A program made the translations under genes and the position numbers. Below the pieces are notes generated by a model that did no database searches, was not told where the DNA came from, and worked only from the letters and a program-made list of their open reading frames with translations. Shown one piece after another: positions 1 to 8,492 of a DNA stretch of 64,000 nucleotides (positions are counted from its first letter, which is position 1; every line of letters begins with the position of its first letter). This DNA comes from Streptomyces hilarionis (GTDB taxonomy: Bacteria > Actinomycetota > Actinomycetes > Streptomycetales > Streptomycetaceae), in NCBI RefSeq assembly GCF_024539675.1, contig NZ_JAHHIT010000046.1:1-64000 (forward strand), given 5' to 3'.

Positions 1-28
1 GGGCCCGCTCCTCACCCGGAGCGGGCCC
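1..28 (-). terminator. Rho-independent-type hairpin after the chelatase-like gene
   Basis: An 11-bp perfect stem (GGGCCCGCTCC at 1-11 with its complement at 18-28) encloses a 6-nt loop. It lies 30 bp past the stop of the minus-strand gene ending at 59, so it probably terminates that transcript. It could also serve a plus-strand gene arriving from outside the window. There is no clear T-run, as is usual for Streptomyces terminators. Confidence 0.7.
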
Positions 29-58
29 CACGCCTGCGACGGCGTCCTAACGGCTGTG

Positions 59-982
59 TCAACGGACCGGCGCGCCCTGCGGCTGCGGCGGCGCGATGCC
101 GAGGGCGGTCGTGTACTTGCCCAGCGCGAGCTTGCCGATGGCCGGGTAGGGGCCCAGCGCCTCGGCGGCGGGGCAGCCGGCCTCCTTGGCGGCCTCCTCG
201 ATCAGCGTGGCGTCGATCTCCGGACCGATCAGGTACGGCGCCAGAGCGAGCTGCTGCGAGCCCGAGGAGCGCAGCTGCTCCGCGACGGAGGCGATGGACC
301 CCTCCTGGTCGAGCGCCGCGGCCATGACCGGCACGGCCAGCCGTGCGGCCAGCAGCATGCCGGTGATCCCGGCGGCCTGCACGGCCTCGTCGCCGCCCAC
401 GGAGGCGAGGATGATGCCGTCGGCGGCCGTCGCCACGGTGAACAGGCGGGCGCGGTCCGCACGGGCCAGACCCGCCTCGGACAGGCGCACGTGCAGGGCC
501 TCGGCGAGCAGCGGGTGCGGGCCGAGGACGTCGGTCATCTCGGCCGCGATGCGGCTCTCCATGACGGCCTGGCGGACCTGGCGCAGCAGCGAGTTGTCGG
601 GACCGGCCAGCAGCGGCACGACCACGGCGACCGGGCCGTCGGGCTCCTTGACGTCCAGACCGGCGGCACGGGCCTGCTCGAAGCGGGCCGTGCGCTCGTC
701 GGCGGCGTGCACCAGCACCGACTGCACGGTGGGGAACTCGGCGTCGTCCCCGTCGAGGTAGCCGATGCGCGCGTCGAGGCCGGGGAGCTCGGAGCGGGCG
801 ATGCTCACGATCTCCTCGGCGAGGCCGCGGGTGGCGACGCCGGGCGTGCCCGGCACCGCGAGGACGAGCGCCGGCGCGCCCTCGGGAGCCGCCAGCGGCT
901 CGGGTCGGCGGTGCCGCCCGGGCTGGCGAGGTCGCGGCATTCGTACTGGCAGGCCGGACGCGGGCCCAGTGGGGGAGCTCAT
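59..982 (-). CDS. Sirohydrochlorin chelatase-like (CbiX-type) protein, active-site histidines missing
   Basis: A 307-residue protein with the two-domain layout of actinobacterial CbiX/SirB chelatases. Landmarks are LDARIGYLD near residue 70, VVPLLAGP near 121-128 and DVLGPHPLL after it. CbiX-type enzymes insert Co or Fe into sirohydrochlorin using conserved histidines. Here the usual HGSRDP-like segment reads PGTPGV (44-49), and the second His-bearing loop reads AGPDNSLLRQ (126-135), so both expected metal-binding histidines are absent. It may bind a tetrapyrrole or have another role. The ATG at 982 was chosen because the similarity begins just after it. There is no Shine-Dalgarno, and a TAACAT -10-like box 8 nt upstream would fit a leaderless message. 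It lies downstream of the BadF-type kinase on the same strand. Confidence 0.75.
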   Translation of the reverse strand: MSSPTGPASGLPVRMPRPRQPGRHRRPEPLAAPEGAPALVLAVPGTPGVATRGLAEEIVSIARSELPGLDARIGYLDGDDAEFPTVQSVLVHAADERTARFEQARAAGLDVKEPDGPVAVVVPLLAGPDNSLLRQVRQAVMESRIAAEMTDVLGPHPLLAEALHVRLSEAGLARADRARLFTVATAADGIILASVGGDEAVQAAGITGMLLAARLAVPVMAAALDQEGSIASVAEQLRSSGSQQLALAPYLIGPEIDATLIEEAAKEAGCPAAEALGPYPAIGKLALGKYTTALGIAPPQPQGAPVR

Positions 983-1203
983 GGCGACGCATGTTACTGG
1001 CTTCTTGGGCTCCCCTGTTCGGGGAGGGTGCACGTGAGCGGTATCCGTCCGCTTTTGTCTGATGAGTTACGTACGGATCAGAAGTGATCAGCGTGTTTTC
1101 CGGGCGACTTGCCCCCTGAGGGAGTAATCCCCCATTTGCGGGGTGACGTACGGTCCCTGCGCAGGACGCATGACGGGCCCGGACGCATGACGGGCAGGGC
1201 GCG

Positions 1204-2172
1204 TTACGGATGGTGTGCCACTGACAGCAGCGTCTCCTCGTACGGCCAGCCGCACGTGTCCGTCGCCAGCGCCACGGCGATGCGGACGGCGCCGTCCAGC
1301 GGGTCGCCCCCGGCGGACGTCCGCCGGGCGTGCGGCAGCACTCCCGCCAGTTCCTCTTCCAGGGGGACGACGAGAGGGGCGCCGATCTCGAACAGGCCCC
1401 CGGTCAGGGCGATCAGGGGCGCATCGGCGGGCGGGCACGCCGCGGCGGCCGAGTCGGCCAGGTGCCGGGCCGCTGCTCGCAGCACGCCGGCGGCGACCGG
1501 GTCGTCGTGCGCGCGGGAGGCCACGCACGGGGCGAAGGAGGCGAGGACGGCCGCGCGGTCGGAGCGCGGGTAGAGCAGCCCCGGCAGGCCCGGGAGCGGC
1601 CCGAACCGCTCCCGGGCGAGGGCGAGCAGTGCCGCCGAGCCGCCGGGACGCCCGTCGTACGCGCGCAGGGCGGCCTCCAGACCCGCTCGTCCGATCCAGG
1701 CTCCGCTCCCGCTGTCGCCCAGCAGGTGCCCCCAGCCGTCCGCCCGCCGCCACGAGGTCAGGTCCGTGCCGATCGCGATCACCCCGGTGCCCGCCGCCAC
1801 GACGACCCCGGGCCGCGCGCCGAGAGCGCCGGCGTAGGCGGTGACGGCGTCGGCGGCGAGCGCGGTCGTACGGACCCCGAACTCCCTGACCAGCGCGGCG
1901 GGGAGCTCGGCGCGCAGCGCCCCGCCCAGCGTGCCGAGTCCCGCCGCGCCGACCACAGCCGTGGTGGGCGGGGGAGCGCCGGTCTCGGCCGCCAACGCCC
2001 GGGCCGCCGGGACCAGTCGGGCCATCAGGTCCTCCGGGTCGATGCCCCGCGCGCCGGTGCGCACCGGATCCGGCGACGAGCGCCGGCCCAGCACGCCCTG
2101 CCCGACGGTTGCCAGGGCGACCCGCAGCCCGGAGCCGCCCGAGTCCACGGCGAGGACGCCGACGTCGCTCAC
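1204..2172 (-). CDS. BadF/BadG-type N-acetylglucosamine kinase-like protein
   Basis: A 322-residue ASKHA-fold kinase of the BadF/BadG/BcrA/BcrD type that includes N-acetylglucosamine kinases. The phosphate-1 loop AVDSGGSGLR lies at the N terminus, followed by a GAAGLGT segment, VVAAGTGVIAIG (phosphate-2-like) and GDSGSGAWIG, typical of this family. The GTG at 2172 fits the family start. The frame stays open upstream for about 170 codons but encodes only proline/arginine-rich low-complexity sequence, which I regard as non-coding. It probably phosphorylates an amino sugar or glucosamine-like substrate in the cytoplasm; the exact sugar cannot be told. The 170-bp gap to the next minus-strand gene has no obvious strong terminator. 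Confidence 0.83.
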   Translation of the reverse strand: MSDVGVLAVDSGGSGLRVALATVGQGVLGRRSSPDPVRTGARGIDPEDLMARLVPAARALAAETGAPPPTTAVVGAAGLGTLGGALRAELPAALVREFGVRTTALAADAVTAYAGALGARPGVVVAAGTGVIAIGTDLTSWRRADGWGHLLGDSGSGAWIGRAGLEAALRAYDGRPGGSAALLALARERFGPLPGLPGLLYPRSDRAAVLASFAPCVASRAHDDPVAAGVLRAAARHLADSAAAACPPADAPLIALTGGLFEIGAPLVVPLEEELAGVLPHARRTSAGGDPLDGAVRIAVALATDTCGWPYEETLLSVAHHP

Positions 2173-2672
2173 GCCGCCGGCGCCCGCACCGGCGCCCCGG
2201 CTCACGGCCGACGCCGGTGGTCGGGCCGCCGGCAGCCCCTCAGGACCGGTGGACCGCCGGCCCTGCAGGACGGCCGCGGCCGCGGGCCCAAGAGGAAGGC
2301 CGACTCCCGGTGGCGGTAGCGGTGGGGGTGGCGGTGGGGGTGGCCAGGGAGCGGCGAAGCGGGGGAGCCACGGTCTGGTGGCTCGGTCGGCCCACGACCC
2401 AACGGGCTCTCCTCCCTTACGCTGACCGGCTCCTCCGGCGGGCGGCCGGGGACGCCCCGCGCGACGCCCCGACCCCCTCGACCACCCGTATCGCCTCGAC
2501 GGCCTCGACGGCCTCGACGGCCTCGACGGCCTCGCCGGCCTCGACGAGGGGGAGGAAGACTGCCGAGGAGGAGGAAGACCGAGGAGGAGGCCCGACATCG
2601 TCGGCGGTCCCCGGGCGGGGGGACATGCGTGCCGGTACGCGGGCGGGTTGAGTGCCAGTAGGGTGACGCATT
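2173..2672. other. Intergenic region with low-complexity DNA between the kinase and ung
   Basis: About 500 bp with no gene I can support. It contains a G-rich run of GGTGGGGGT-type repeats near 2318-2345 and a six-copy 9-bp array at 2493-2546. It must hold the divergent promoters of the kinase gene and ung. A TAGGGT -10-like box at 2659-2664 lies 8 nt before the ung GTG. Confidence 0.6.
2493..2546. repeat. Six tandem copies of a 9-bp unit (GCCTCGACG)
   Basis: Six consecutive 9-bp units are seen, five identical and one with a single change (GCCTCGCCG). The array is intergenic, 127 bp before ung. Such arrays can change copy number by slippage. Confidence 0.9.
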
Positions 2673-3350
2673 GTGGCACCACGACCTCTGTATGAACTTG
2701 TCGAAGCGGGCTGGGCGAAGGCCCTCGAGCCCGCCGCCGAACGCATCGCGGCGATGGGGGACTTCCTGCGGGCCGAGATAGCGGCCGGCCGCACGTATCT
2801 TCCGTCCGGGGCGAACGTTCTGCGCGCGTTCCAGCAGCCCTTCGACGACGTCCGCGTCCTGATCGTCGGCCAGGATCCCTACCCGACGCCGGGGATGGCG
2901 ATCGGGCTGAGTTTCGCGGTGGCCCCCGAGGTGCGGTCGCTGCCGGGCAGCCTGGAGAACATCTTCCGCGAGATGCACACGGACCTCGGCCTGCCCAGGC
3001 CGTCGAACGGCGATCTGACCCCGTGGACCCGGCAGGGTGTCCTGCTGCTCAACAGGGCCCTGACCACCGCGCCGCGCAAGCCGGGCGCGCACCGCGGCCA
3101 GGGCTGGGAGGAAGTGACCGAGCAGGCCATCCGGGCGCTGGCGGCGCGGGGCAAGCCGCTCGTGTCGATCCTGTGGGGGCGTGACGCGCGCAACCTGCGG
3201 CCGCTGCTGGGGGAGCTGCCGTCGATCGAGTCCGCACACCCGTCCCCGATGTCGGCGGACCGCGGCTTCTTCGGCTCCCGGCCGTTCAGCCGGGCCAACG
3301 CCCTCCTCGCCGAACAGGGCGCTCAACCGGTCGACTGGCAACTGCCGTAG
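2673..3350 (+). CDS. ung: Uracil-DNA glycosylase (family 1)
   Basis: A 225-residue protein, the normal size for family 1 UDG. It removes uracil from DNA to start base-excision repair. The catalytic water-activating loop GQDPYP is at 66-71 (Asp68), followed by the uracil-binding segment [15 protein letters not shown] and the DNA-intercalation motif HPSPMS (His189) are in place near the C terminus. The start is GTG at 2673; upstream there is only a weak AGGGTG-like signal, and a -10-like TAGGGT 8 nt before GTG suggests a short or absent leader. It is transcribed alone and converges on the BNR gene across a GC-rich hairpin. Confidence 0.95.
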   Translation: MAPRPLYELVEAGWAKALEPAAERIAAMGDFLRAEIAAGRTYLPSGANVLRAFQQPFDDVRVLIVGQDPYPTPGMAIGLSFAVAPEVRSLPGSLENIFREMHTDLGLPRPSNGDLTPWTRQGVLLLNRALTTAPRKPGAHRGQGWEEVTEQAIRALAARGKPLVSILWGRDARNLRPLLGELPSIESAHPSPMSADRGFFGSRPFSRANALLAEQGAQPVDWQLP

Positions 3351-3359
3351 GCCACCCCG

Positions 3360-3391
3360 GACACGCAGGTCACCCCTGACACGCAGGTCAC
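3360..3391. repeat. 14-bp direct repeat downstream of ung
   Basis: GACACGCAGGTCAC occurs at 3360-3373 and again at 3378-3391, an 18-bp period, within the ung 3' region. No function is evident. Confidence 0.8.
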
Positions 3392-3457
3392 GCAGACCCC
3401 ACCGCCGGTACCGGCCCGCGTCGAACGATCCCGCGTCGTGGGCGGCGCCCGGGGTGA

Positions 3458-3485
3458 GCCCGGGCCGTTGGGGCCGGGCCCGGGC
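3458..3485. terminator. Hairpin between convergent ung and BNR genes
   Basis: GCCCGGGCC (3458-3466) pairs perfectly with 3477-3485 around a 10-nt loop. It sits between two convergent stop codons (3350 and 3545), so it can act in both directions. Confidence 0.5.
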
Positions 3486-3544
3486 GGTTCGGGTCCGGCC
3501 CGGGGCGCGCGGGCTCGGCGCAGGCCGGACACGGCCGCTCGTGC

Positions 3545-4630
3545 TCACCCGACCACGGCCGCCCGTACGCACAGCACGTCGGGCAGATGGGAGGCCAACT
3601 GTCGCCAGGTGTCGCCGTCGTCGGCGGAGGCGAACACCTCGCCGTTGCGGTTGCCGAAGTACACGCCGGCCGGATCCGCGTCGTCCGTGCACATCGCGTC
3701 GCGCAGAACCGTGCCGTAGTGGTCCTCGTGCGGCAGGCCCGAGGCCAGCGGCTCCCAGCTCTTGCCGGCGTCGGCGGTGCGGAAGACCCGGCACCGGCGG
3801 TCGGCGGGCACCCGGTCCGCGTCCGCGTTGATCGGGAACACGTACGCCGTGTCGCCCCGCGAGGGATGTGCGGCGACGGCGAAGCCGAACGTGGACGGCA
3901 GCCCCTCGCCGATGTCGGTCCAGTGCGCGCCCGCGTCGTCGCTGCGATAGACCCCCCAGTGGTTCTGGAGGTAGAGCCGGTCCGGGTTCGCCGCGTCCCT
4001 GGCGACCTTGTGCACGCACTGGCCGAACTCCGGGTCGGGATCGGGCAGGAACACCGCCGACACGCCGGAGTTGGACGGCGCCCAGTTCGCCCCGCCGTCC
4101 GTCGTGCGGAACACTCCGGCGGTGGAGACCGCCACGGTCACCGCCCGTGGGTCGCGCCGGTCGGTGAGGATGGTGTGCAGGCCCTCCCCGCCGCCGCCCG
4201 GCACCCAGCGGGAGCGGGTGGGGTGCTCCCAGAGCGGGCGGACCAGCTCGAAGCTCTCGCCGCGGTCCTCCGAGCGGTACAGCGCGGCCGGCTCCGTGCC
4301 CGCGTACACCACGTCCGGTTCGGCCGCCGCCGGGTGCAGTTGCCACACCCGCTCCAGCGAGGCCTTCGTGTCCTGCGGGAACTTCACGGCCGGGCGCGCC
4401 GGTTCGGTCCAGGTGCGGCCGAGGTCGTCGGAGTGGAACACCGACGGCCCCCAGTGCGCGCTGTCGCCGCCGGCCAGCAGCCGCGGGCGCCCGCCGCGGG
4501 TGTCGACGGCGATCGAGTAGATCGCCTGTGCGTTGAAGTAAGGGGTCTCGTCGAACTCCCACACGCCGCCGCGCCGGCGCCCGATGAACAGGCCTTTGCG
4601 CGTGCCCACGGCGAGCAGTACCTCGGTCAT
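3545..4630 (-). CDS. WD40/YVTN/BNR-like repeat protein (sialidase-fold propeller)
   Basis: A 361-residue beta-propeller protein. At least five Asp-box-like repeats of the form S/T-x-D-x-G-x-x-W are visible: HSDDLGRTW, RSEDRGESF, RTTDGGANW, RSDDAGAHW, RTADAGKSW and ASADDGDTW. Known relatives include exo-alpha-sialidases and photosystem II assembly-like propellers, but the catalytic sialidase residues are not evident and no signal peptide is seen, so it is probably cytoplasmic and non-sialidase. The ATG at 4630 has a strong GGAGGTGA ribosome site 5-6 nt upstream, which decides the start. It is divergent from the Rv1733c-like gene. Confidence 0.85.
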   Translation of the reverse strand: MTEVLLAVGTRKGLFIGRRRGGVWEFDETPYFNAQAIYSIAVDTRGGRPRLLAGGDSAHWGPSVFHSDDLGRTWTEPARPAVKFPQDTKASLERVWQLHPAAAEPDVVYAGTEPAALYRSEDRGESFELVRPLWEHPTRSRWVPGGGGEGLHTILTDRRDPRAVTVAVSTAGVFRTTDGGANWAPSNSGVSAVFLPDPDPEFGQCVHKVARDAANPDRLYLQNHWGVYRSDDAGAHWTDIGEGLPSTFGFAVAAHPSRGDTAYVFPINADADRVPADRRCRVFRTADAGKSWEPLASGLPHEDHYGTVLRDAMCTDDADPAGVYFGNRNGEVFASADDGDTWRQLASHLPDVLCVRAAVVG

Positions 4631-4910
4631 GCCGATCACCTCCGCTGGTGTCCTCGACCTCGTCGTCCCGGACACCGGCCAGTCTGCACCCGGCCACTGA
4701 CAGTCACCTCCGGAAACGCCGTTGCCGCAGGTCGCGGCGGGTGTGGCGGACCGGCGCCGCTGGGTTTCGGCCGCCTTCCCGCAGGGCGCCCGCCCGCACC
4801 TCGCCTCGGTGGGGCCGCCGAGCCCGGGGACTCGCCTGAGCATCAGGCCCGTGCGCCGCGTATGGGAGGGCGGCCGGGATGTTGATGTGTTCACGAGGAG
4901 GCGGCCTTCG

Positions 4911-5492
4911 ATGGCGTTCCGTGGTCCGAAGGTGTGGCTGTGGCGCTGGCGGCGCAACCCGCTCAAGCGTCGCGCCGACACGGTGGAGTCCTGGGTCGTG
5001 CTCGGCGTGTGGGCGCTCACCGTCCTCGCCGGGGTGCTGGCGGCGTCGGCCACCGCGGGGTCCGTCGAACAGGGGCTGGCGCGGGAGCGCGTCGAGTGGC
5101 GTCCCCTCGTCGGACGCCTGACCGAGCAGGCCCCGGGCAAGGCCCCGTCCGGCAGTTCCTCCAGCGGCGAGCAGGTGTGGGCCAAGGTGGGCTGGACCGG
5201 ACCGGACGGCTCCGCCCACACCGGCCAGGTCCGGGTCGGCCCCGGCAGCGCCGCGGGCACCCCGGTCGAGGTCTGGACGGACCCGCAGGGCCGCCTGGTG
5301 ACCCGGCCGGCCAGCGCCTCGCAGGCCAGGCTGCGCGCCTCCCTCGTCGGAGGCCTGGCCGGGGTCGGGGTGGCGACCCTGCCCCTCGCGGGCGGGCGCG
5401 TGGTGCGCGGCCGGCTGGAACGCCGGCGCGTGGACCAGTGGGACGTCGAATGGGCCCGCTTCGCCGTCCTCTGGGGCCGCCCGACCAGCTGA
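4911..5492 (+). CDS. Rv1733c-family two-TM membrane protein
   Basis: A 193-residue protein with two hydrophobic helices: about residues 30-50 (WVVLGVWALTVLAGVLA) and about 145-165 (ASLVGGLAGVGVATLPLAGG). Between them is an extracytoplasmic domain with a GQVRVGPGSAAGTPVEVWTD segment. This layout matches the actinobacterial Rv1733c family, whose biochemical role is unknown. The ATG at 4911 follows a GAGGAGG ribosome site with 8-9 nt spacing. The frame is open further upstream, but that part has no support. Confidence 0.8.
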   Translation: MAFRGPKVWLWRWRRNPLKRRADTVESWVVLGVWALTVLAGVLAASATAGSVEQGLARERVEWRPLVGRLTEQAPGKAPSGSSSSGEQVWAKVGWTGPDGSAHTGQVRVGPGSAAGTPVEVWTDPQGRLVTRPASASQARLRASLVGGLAGVGVATLPLAGGRVVRGRLERRRVDQWDVEWARFAVLWGRPTS

Positions 5493-5807
5493 CCCCGAGG
5501 ACGGCGAAGCAGGCCCGGAGCGGCCCGGAGCGGCCTGGACCGTCCCAGACCGGACCACACCTGACCACGCCTGACCACACTTGACCAGCCCGGACCGGCC
5601 CGGGGGCCCGTCCACCCAGGTCCAGGCCGGTCGTCCTGACCTGCGTGGACGGCGTGCCCCGTCCGGGCGAGGCGACCTGCCCGCGTGGCCCCACCGGCCC
5701 CGAGCCGCGGCGTCCGCGCGGGCGGCGACGCCGTGCGCGGTGGCGTGGCCGCGGTGCGCCCGGCTGCGGGAGCGGGGGAGGGGGCGTGCGCGGAAGCGGC
5801 CCGGGGG
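5493..5807. other. Intergenic region with a degenerate 10-bp periodic array
   Basis: About 315 bp without a gene. From 5511 to about 5600 the sequence falls into consecutive 10-bp units related to CGGCCCGGAG and then CTGACCACAC. The rest is GC-rich and featureless. The two flanking genes converge here, so no promoter is expected. Confidence 0.6.
5511..5600. repeat. Degenerate 10-bp tandem array
   Basis: Successive 10-mers drift from AGGCCCGGAG and CGGCCCGGAG through CGGACCACAC to CTGACCACGC, CTGACCACAC and TTGACCAGCC. Neighbouring units differ by only a few bases, which suggests slippage followed by drift. Confidence 0.7.
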
Positions 5808-7538
5808 TCAGTTCGCGGTGGCGGGAACGGTGCGGCCGCTCCCCCCGGGGAGGGCGCGTCGCAGGATCGCGTCCAGGTCGGCGGCGTCCGGGAGGGTGCC
5901 GAAGGAGTGCCCCCAGTCGCCGTCCAGCCGGGTGGCGCAGAACGCGTCGGCGACCGCGGGCGGCGCGTGCCGTACCAGCAGGGAGGCCTGGAGGGTGAGC
6001 GCCATCTCCTCCACCAGCCGTCGGGCGCCGGACGGCGTCGCCGTGGTCAGCCGTGCCCCCAGCCGGTCGACGGCCGCGTCCAGGCGGGCGTCCGCACCGC
6101 GTGCCAGGGCGAGTTCCGCGAAGAGGGCGTCCGCCGTCGCCGGCTCCCGCGTCAACGCCCGCAGCACGTCGAGGGCGTTGACGTTGCCCGAGCCCTCCCA
6201 GATCGACAGCAGCGGCGCCTCGCGGTAGTGCCGGGGCATCCCGGAGTCCTCGACGTAGCCGTTGCCGCCCAGGCATTCCAGGGCCTCCGCCGTGAAGGCC
6301 GGCCCCCGCTTCGTCACCCAGTACTTGCCGATGGCGGTGGCGATCCGCCGGAAGGACCGCTCGTCCCCCTGCCCGTCGTCGCCGCGCACGGCCCGGTCGG
6401 CGGCTCCGGCCAGCCGCAGCGTGAGCGTGGTCGCGGCCTCCGACTCCAGCGCCAGGTCGGCCAGGACGTTGCGCATCAGCGGCTGGTCGAGCAGCCGCGC
6501 CCCGAACGCGCTGCGGTGACGCACGTGATGTCCCGCCTCGACGAGCGTCTTGCGCATCAGGGCCGCGGACATCATCACGCAGTCCAGCCGGGTGCAGTTG
6601 ACCATCTCGAGGATGGTCTTCACGCCCTGCCCCTCGGGCCCGACCAGCCAGGCCACGGTCCCGTCGAACTCCGGCTCGGAGGAGGCGTTGGAGCGGTTGC
6701 CCAGCTTGTCCTTGAGCCGTTGCACGCGGAACGTGTTGCGGGCGCCGTCGGGCAGCACACGCGGCACGAGGAAGCAGGACAGTCCGCCGGGAGCCTGCGC
6801 CAGGACCAGGAACACGTCGCACATCGGCGCCGACGTGAACCACTTGTGCCCGCGCAGCGTGTACACCCCGGGCTCCGCCGTGGGCGCGGCCGCCGTCGTG
6901 TTCGTCCGGACGTCGGAGCCGCCCTGCTTCTCGGTCATCCCCATGCCCGCGAGCAGCCCGCGCTTGGCGGTCGGCACGCGCAGCCCCGGGTCGTACTCCC
7001 GGCCGGTCAGCAGCGGTTCGTAGACGGCGGCGAGCTCCGCCTGGCGGCGCAGCGCGGGCACGGCCGCGTAGGTCATCGACGTCGGACAGCCGTGTCCGGC
7101 CTCGGTGTGACCCCAGGCGAGCCCGCCCGCCGTACGTGCCACGTGGGCGCCGGGCCGGTCGTCGGCCCAGGGCGCGCCCGCCAGTCCCTCGGCGACCGCG
7201 ACGCGCATCAGCTCGTGCCAGCTCGGGTGGAACTCGACCTCGTCGAGGCGGTGACCGTAGCGGTCGTGCGTGCGCAGGACGGGCTCGTGCCGGTTGGCCA
7301 GTTCGCTCCACTCCTGTGCCTCGACGCCGCCCGCCAGCAGGCCGATCCTGCGCACGTCCGCCTCGGCCCAGCCCGCGCCCTCCCGCCGCAGCCCCTCCAG
7401 GAGCGCGGTGTCCGCCGAGGCGTCGTAGGGGGCCAGGGGCGGCGGCTGGTTCGTGACGTCGTGGGTCGCGCCCCCTGGCGTCGGCGCAGGAAGACGGGAC
7501 GGCGAGGGGGACGCGGACTGTGCGAGTGTCGGGGCCAT
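5808..7538 (-). CDS. AidB-like acyl-CoA dehydrogenase
   Basis: A 576-residue flavoenzyme of the long AidB-type branch of acyl-CoA dehydrogenases. Visible landmarks are MGMTEKQGGSDVRTNTT (FAD/substrate loop), LRGHKWFTSAPMCDVFLVLA, the ECLGGNGYVEDSG segment and REAPLLSIWEGSGNV, which carries the catalytic-base region of this branch. It probably oxidises an acyl-CoA, passing electrons to ETF (etfBA lies about 26 kb away), or acts in protection as AidB does. The ATG at 7538 was chosen; an upstream in-frame ATG would run the protein across the operator. It is divergent from a PaaX-type regulator around a perfect 11-bp inverted repeat, so that regulator probably controls it. Confidence 0.9.
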   Translation of the reverse strand: MAPTLAQSASPSPSRLPAPTPGGATHDVTNQPPPLAPYDASADTALLEGLRREGAGWAEADVRRIGLLAGGVEAQEWSELANRHEPVLRTHDRYGHRLDEVEFHPSWHELMRVAVAEGLAGAPWADDRPGAHVARTAGGLAWGHTEAGHGCPTSMTYAAVPALRRQAELAAVYEPLLTGREYDPGLRVPTAKRGLLAGMGMTEKQGGSDVRTNTTAAAPTAEPGVYTLRGHKWFTSAPMCDVFLVLAQAPGGLSCFLVPRVLPDGARNTFRVQRLKDKLGNRSNASSEPEFDGTVAWLVGPEGQGVKTILEMVNCTRLDCVMMSAALMRKTLVEAGHHVRHRSAFGARLLDQPLMRNVLADLALESEAATTLTLRLAGAADRAVRGDDGQGDERSFRRIATAIGKYWVTKRGPAFTAEALECLGGNGYVEDSGMPRHYREAPLLSIWEGSGNVNALDVLRALTREPATADALFAELALARGADARLDAAVDRLGARLTTATPSGARRLVEEMALTLQASLLVRHAPPAVADAFCATRLDGDWGHSFGTLPDAADLDAILRRALPGGSGRTVPATAN

Positions 7539-7544
7539 GCCGAC

Positions 7545-7584
7545 ATGTTGCACTCCGCCTACGGCTGTAGCAAGAGTGCAACAT
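7545..7584. promoter_or_regulatory. Inverted-repeat operator between acyl-CoA dehydrogenase and PaaX genes
   Basis: ATGTTGCACTC at 7545-7555 is perfectly complementary to GAGTGCAACAT at 7574-7584, with an 18-bp spacer. The element lies between the divergent starts at 7538 and 7609, over the likely -35/-10 regions. A TACAGT -10-like box at 7595-7600 serves the regulator side. The geometry suits a dimeric repressor such as the adjacent PaaX-type protein. Confidence 0.75.
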
Positions 7585-7608
7585 CGCGGGCGCATACAGT
7601 ACGTGCTC

Positions 7609-8367
7609 ATGCGGATGAACGTGTCTGCGTCGGCGCAGCCCGGCGAGGTCGACCTGCCGCCGCTGTCCGCGCGGTCGGTGGTGCTGAGCCTGCTGCTGGG
7701 CGCGCACCCGCCCGAGCTGGCGGCCAGGGATCTGGTGCGGGGGGTGGAGCGGTTCGGCGTCGGCGGGTCGACGGTGAGGGCCGCGCTGAGCCGGATGGTG
7801 GCGGCGGGCGACCTGCGCAGGACCGACGGCGTCTACCGGCTCAGCGACCGGCTGCTGGAGCGGCAGCGGCGACAGGACGACGCCGTGCACCCGCACACGT
7901 GCGCGTGGGACGGTGACTGGGAGATGCCGGTGATCACCGCGACCGGCCGCGGTCCCGCCGACCGCGCCGAACTGCGTGCCCGGCTCGGCGAGCTCAGGCT
8001 CGCCGAGCTGCGGGAGGGCGTCTGGCTGCGCCCCGCCAACCTGGGGCGTCCCTGGCCCGCCGACCTGGACGAGGTCGTCCGTCGATTCACCGCCCGCCCC
8101 GGCGCGCCCGCCCGCGAGCTGGCGGAGAGCTTGTGGCCGCTGGACGCCTGGGCGGGCACGGCGCGCGCCCTGCTGGCCCATGTCGAGCGGTCGCGACGGC
8201 CGGCCGACCGCTTCACGGCCCTCGCGGCGGTGGTACGGCACCTGCTGGCCGACCCCGTGCTGCCCGCGGAACTCCTGCCGGCCGACTGGCCCGGCGCCGC
8301 ACTGCGCGCCCTGTACGACCACCACCGCCGCGAGCTCGCCGCGGCGGTGCTGGGCCCGGCTCCCTGA
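7609..8367 (+). CDS. PaaX-family transcriptional regulator
   Basis: A 252-residue protein with the PaaX layout. The N-terminal winged helix contains SARSVVLSLLLGAHPPELAARDLVRG and a recognition segment GVGGSTVRAALSRMVAAGDL. The central and C-terminal domains carry the WDGDWEMPVI and WLRPANL signatures. Family members are GntR-like repressors that respond to acyl-CoA thioesters such as phenylacetyl-CoA. The divergent acyl-CoA dehydrogenase and the shared inverted repeat suggest it represses that gene and itself and senses an acyl-CoA. The ATG at 7609 was chosen; a second in-frame ATG follows at 7615. A strong 16-bp terminator follows. Confidence 0.9.
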   Translation: MRMNVSASAQPGEVDLPPLSARSVVLSLLLGAHPPELAARDLVRGVERFGVGGSTVRAALSRMVAAGDLRRTDGVYRLSDRLLERQRRQDDAVHPHTCAWDGDWEMPVITATGRGPADRAELRARLGELRLAELREGVWLRPANLGRPWPADLDEVVRRFTARPGAPARELAESLWPLDAWAGTARALLAHVERSRRPADRFTALAAVVRHLLADPVLPAELLPADWPGAALRALYDHHRRELAAAVLGPAP

Positions 8368-8373
8368 CCGGCG

Positions 8374-8417
8374 GCGGCCGTGCGAAGCGCTGTGTGGGGG
8401 ACGCTTCGCACGGCCGC
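8374..8417 (+). terminator. Strong 16-bp terminator hairpin after the PaaX gene
   Basis: GCGGCCGTGCGAAGCG at 8374-8389 pairs perfectly with 8402-8417 around a 12-nt loop, followed by TGTTT. It begins 6 bp past the PaaX-gene stop. Confidence 0.85.
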
Positions 8418-8445
8418 TGTTTCACCGTGGGGGGAAGGGAAAGGC

Positions 8446-8467
8446 CGCCTGCGGGGGGCCGCAGGCG
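8446..8467 (-). terminator. Hairpin downstream of the PL3 pectate lyase gene
   Basis: CGCCTGCGG (8446-8454) pairs with CCGCAGGCG (8459-8467) around a 4-nt loop. It lies 26 bp past the minus-strand stop at 8493. Confidence 0.6.
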
Positions 8468-8492
8468 AGACGACCGCCCGTGGGGGCGGGGT

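Noticed and set aside
2173..2682. N-terminal extension of about 170 residues on the BadF-type kinase
   Set aside because: It is open only because of high GC; it is Pro/Arg/Gly low complexity, contains the 9-bp array and runs back over the ung start.
5017..8325. An open minus-strand frame of about 1100 codons spanning the acyl-CoA dehydrogenase region
   Set aside because: It is a frame-shadow of the dehydrogenase, PaaX and Rv1733c-like genes, with arginine/proline-rich translation and no domain.
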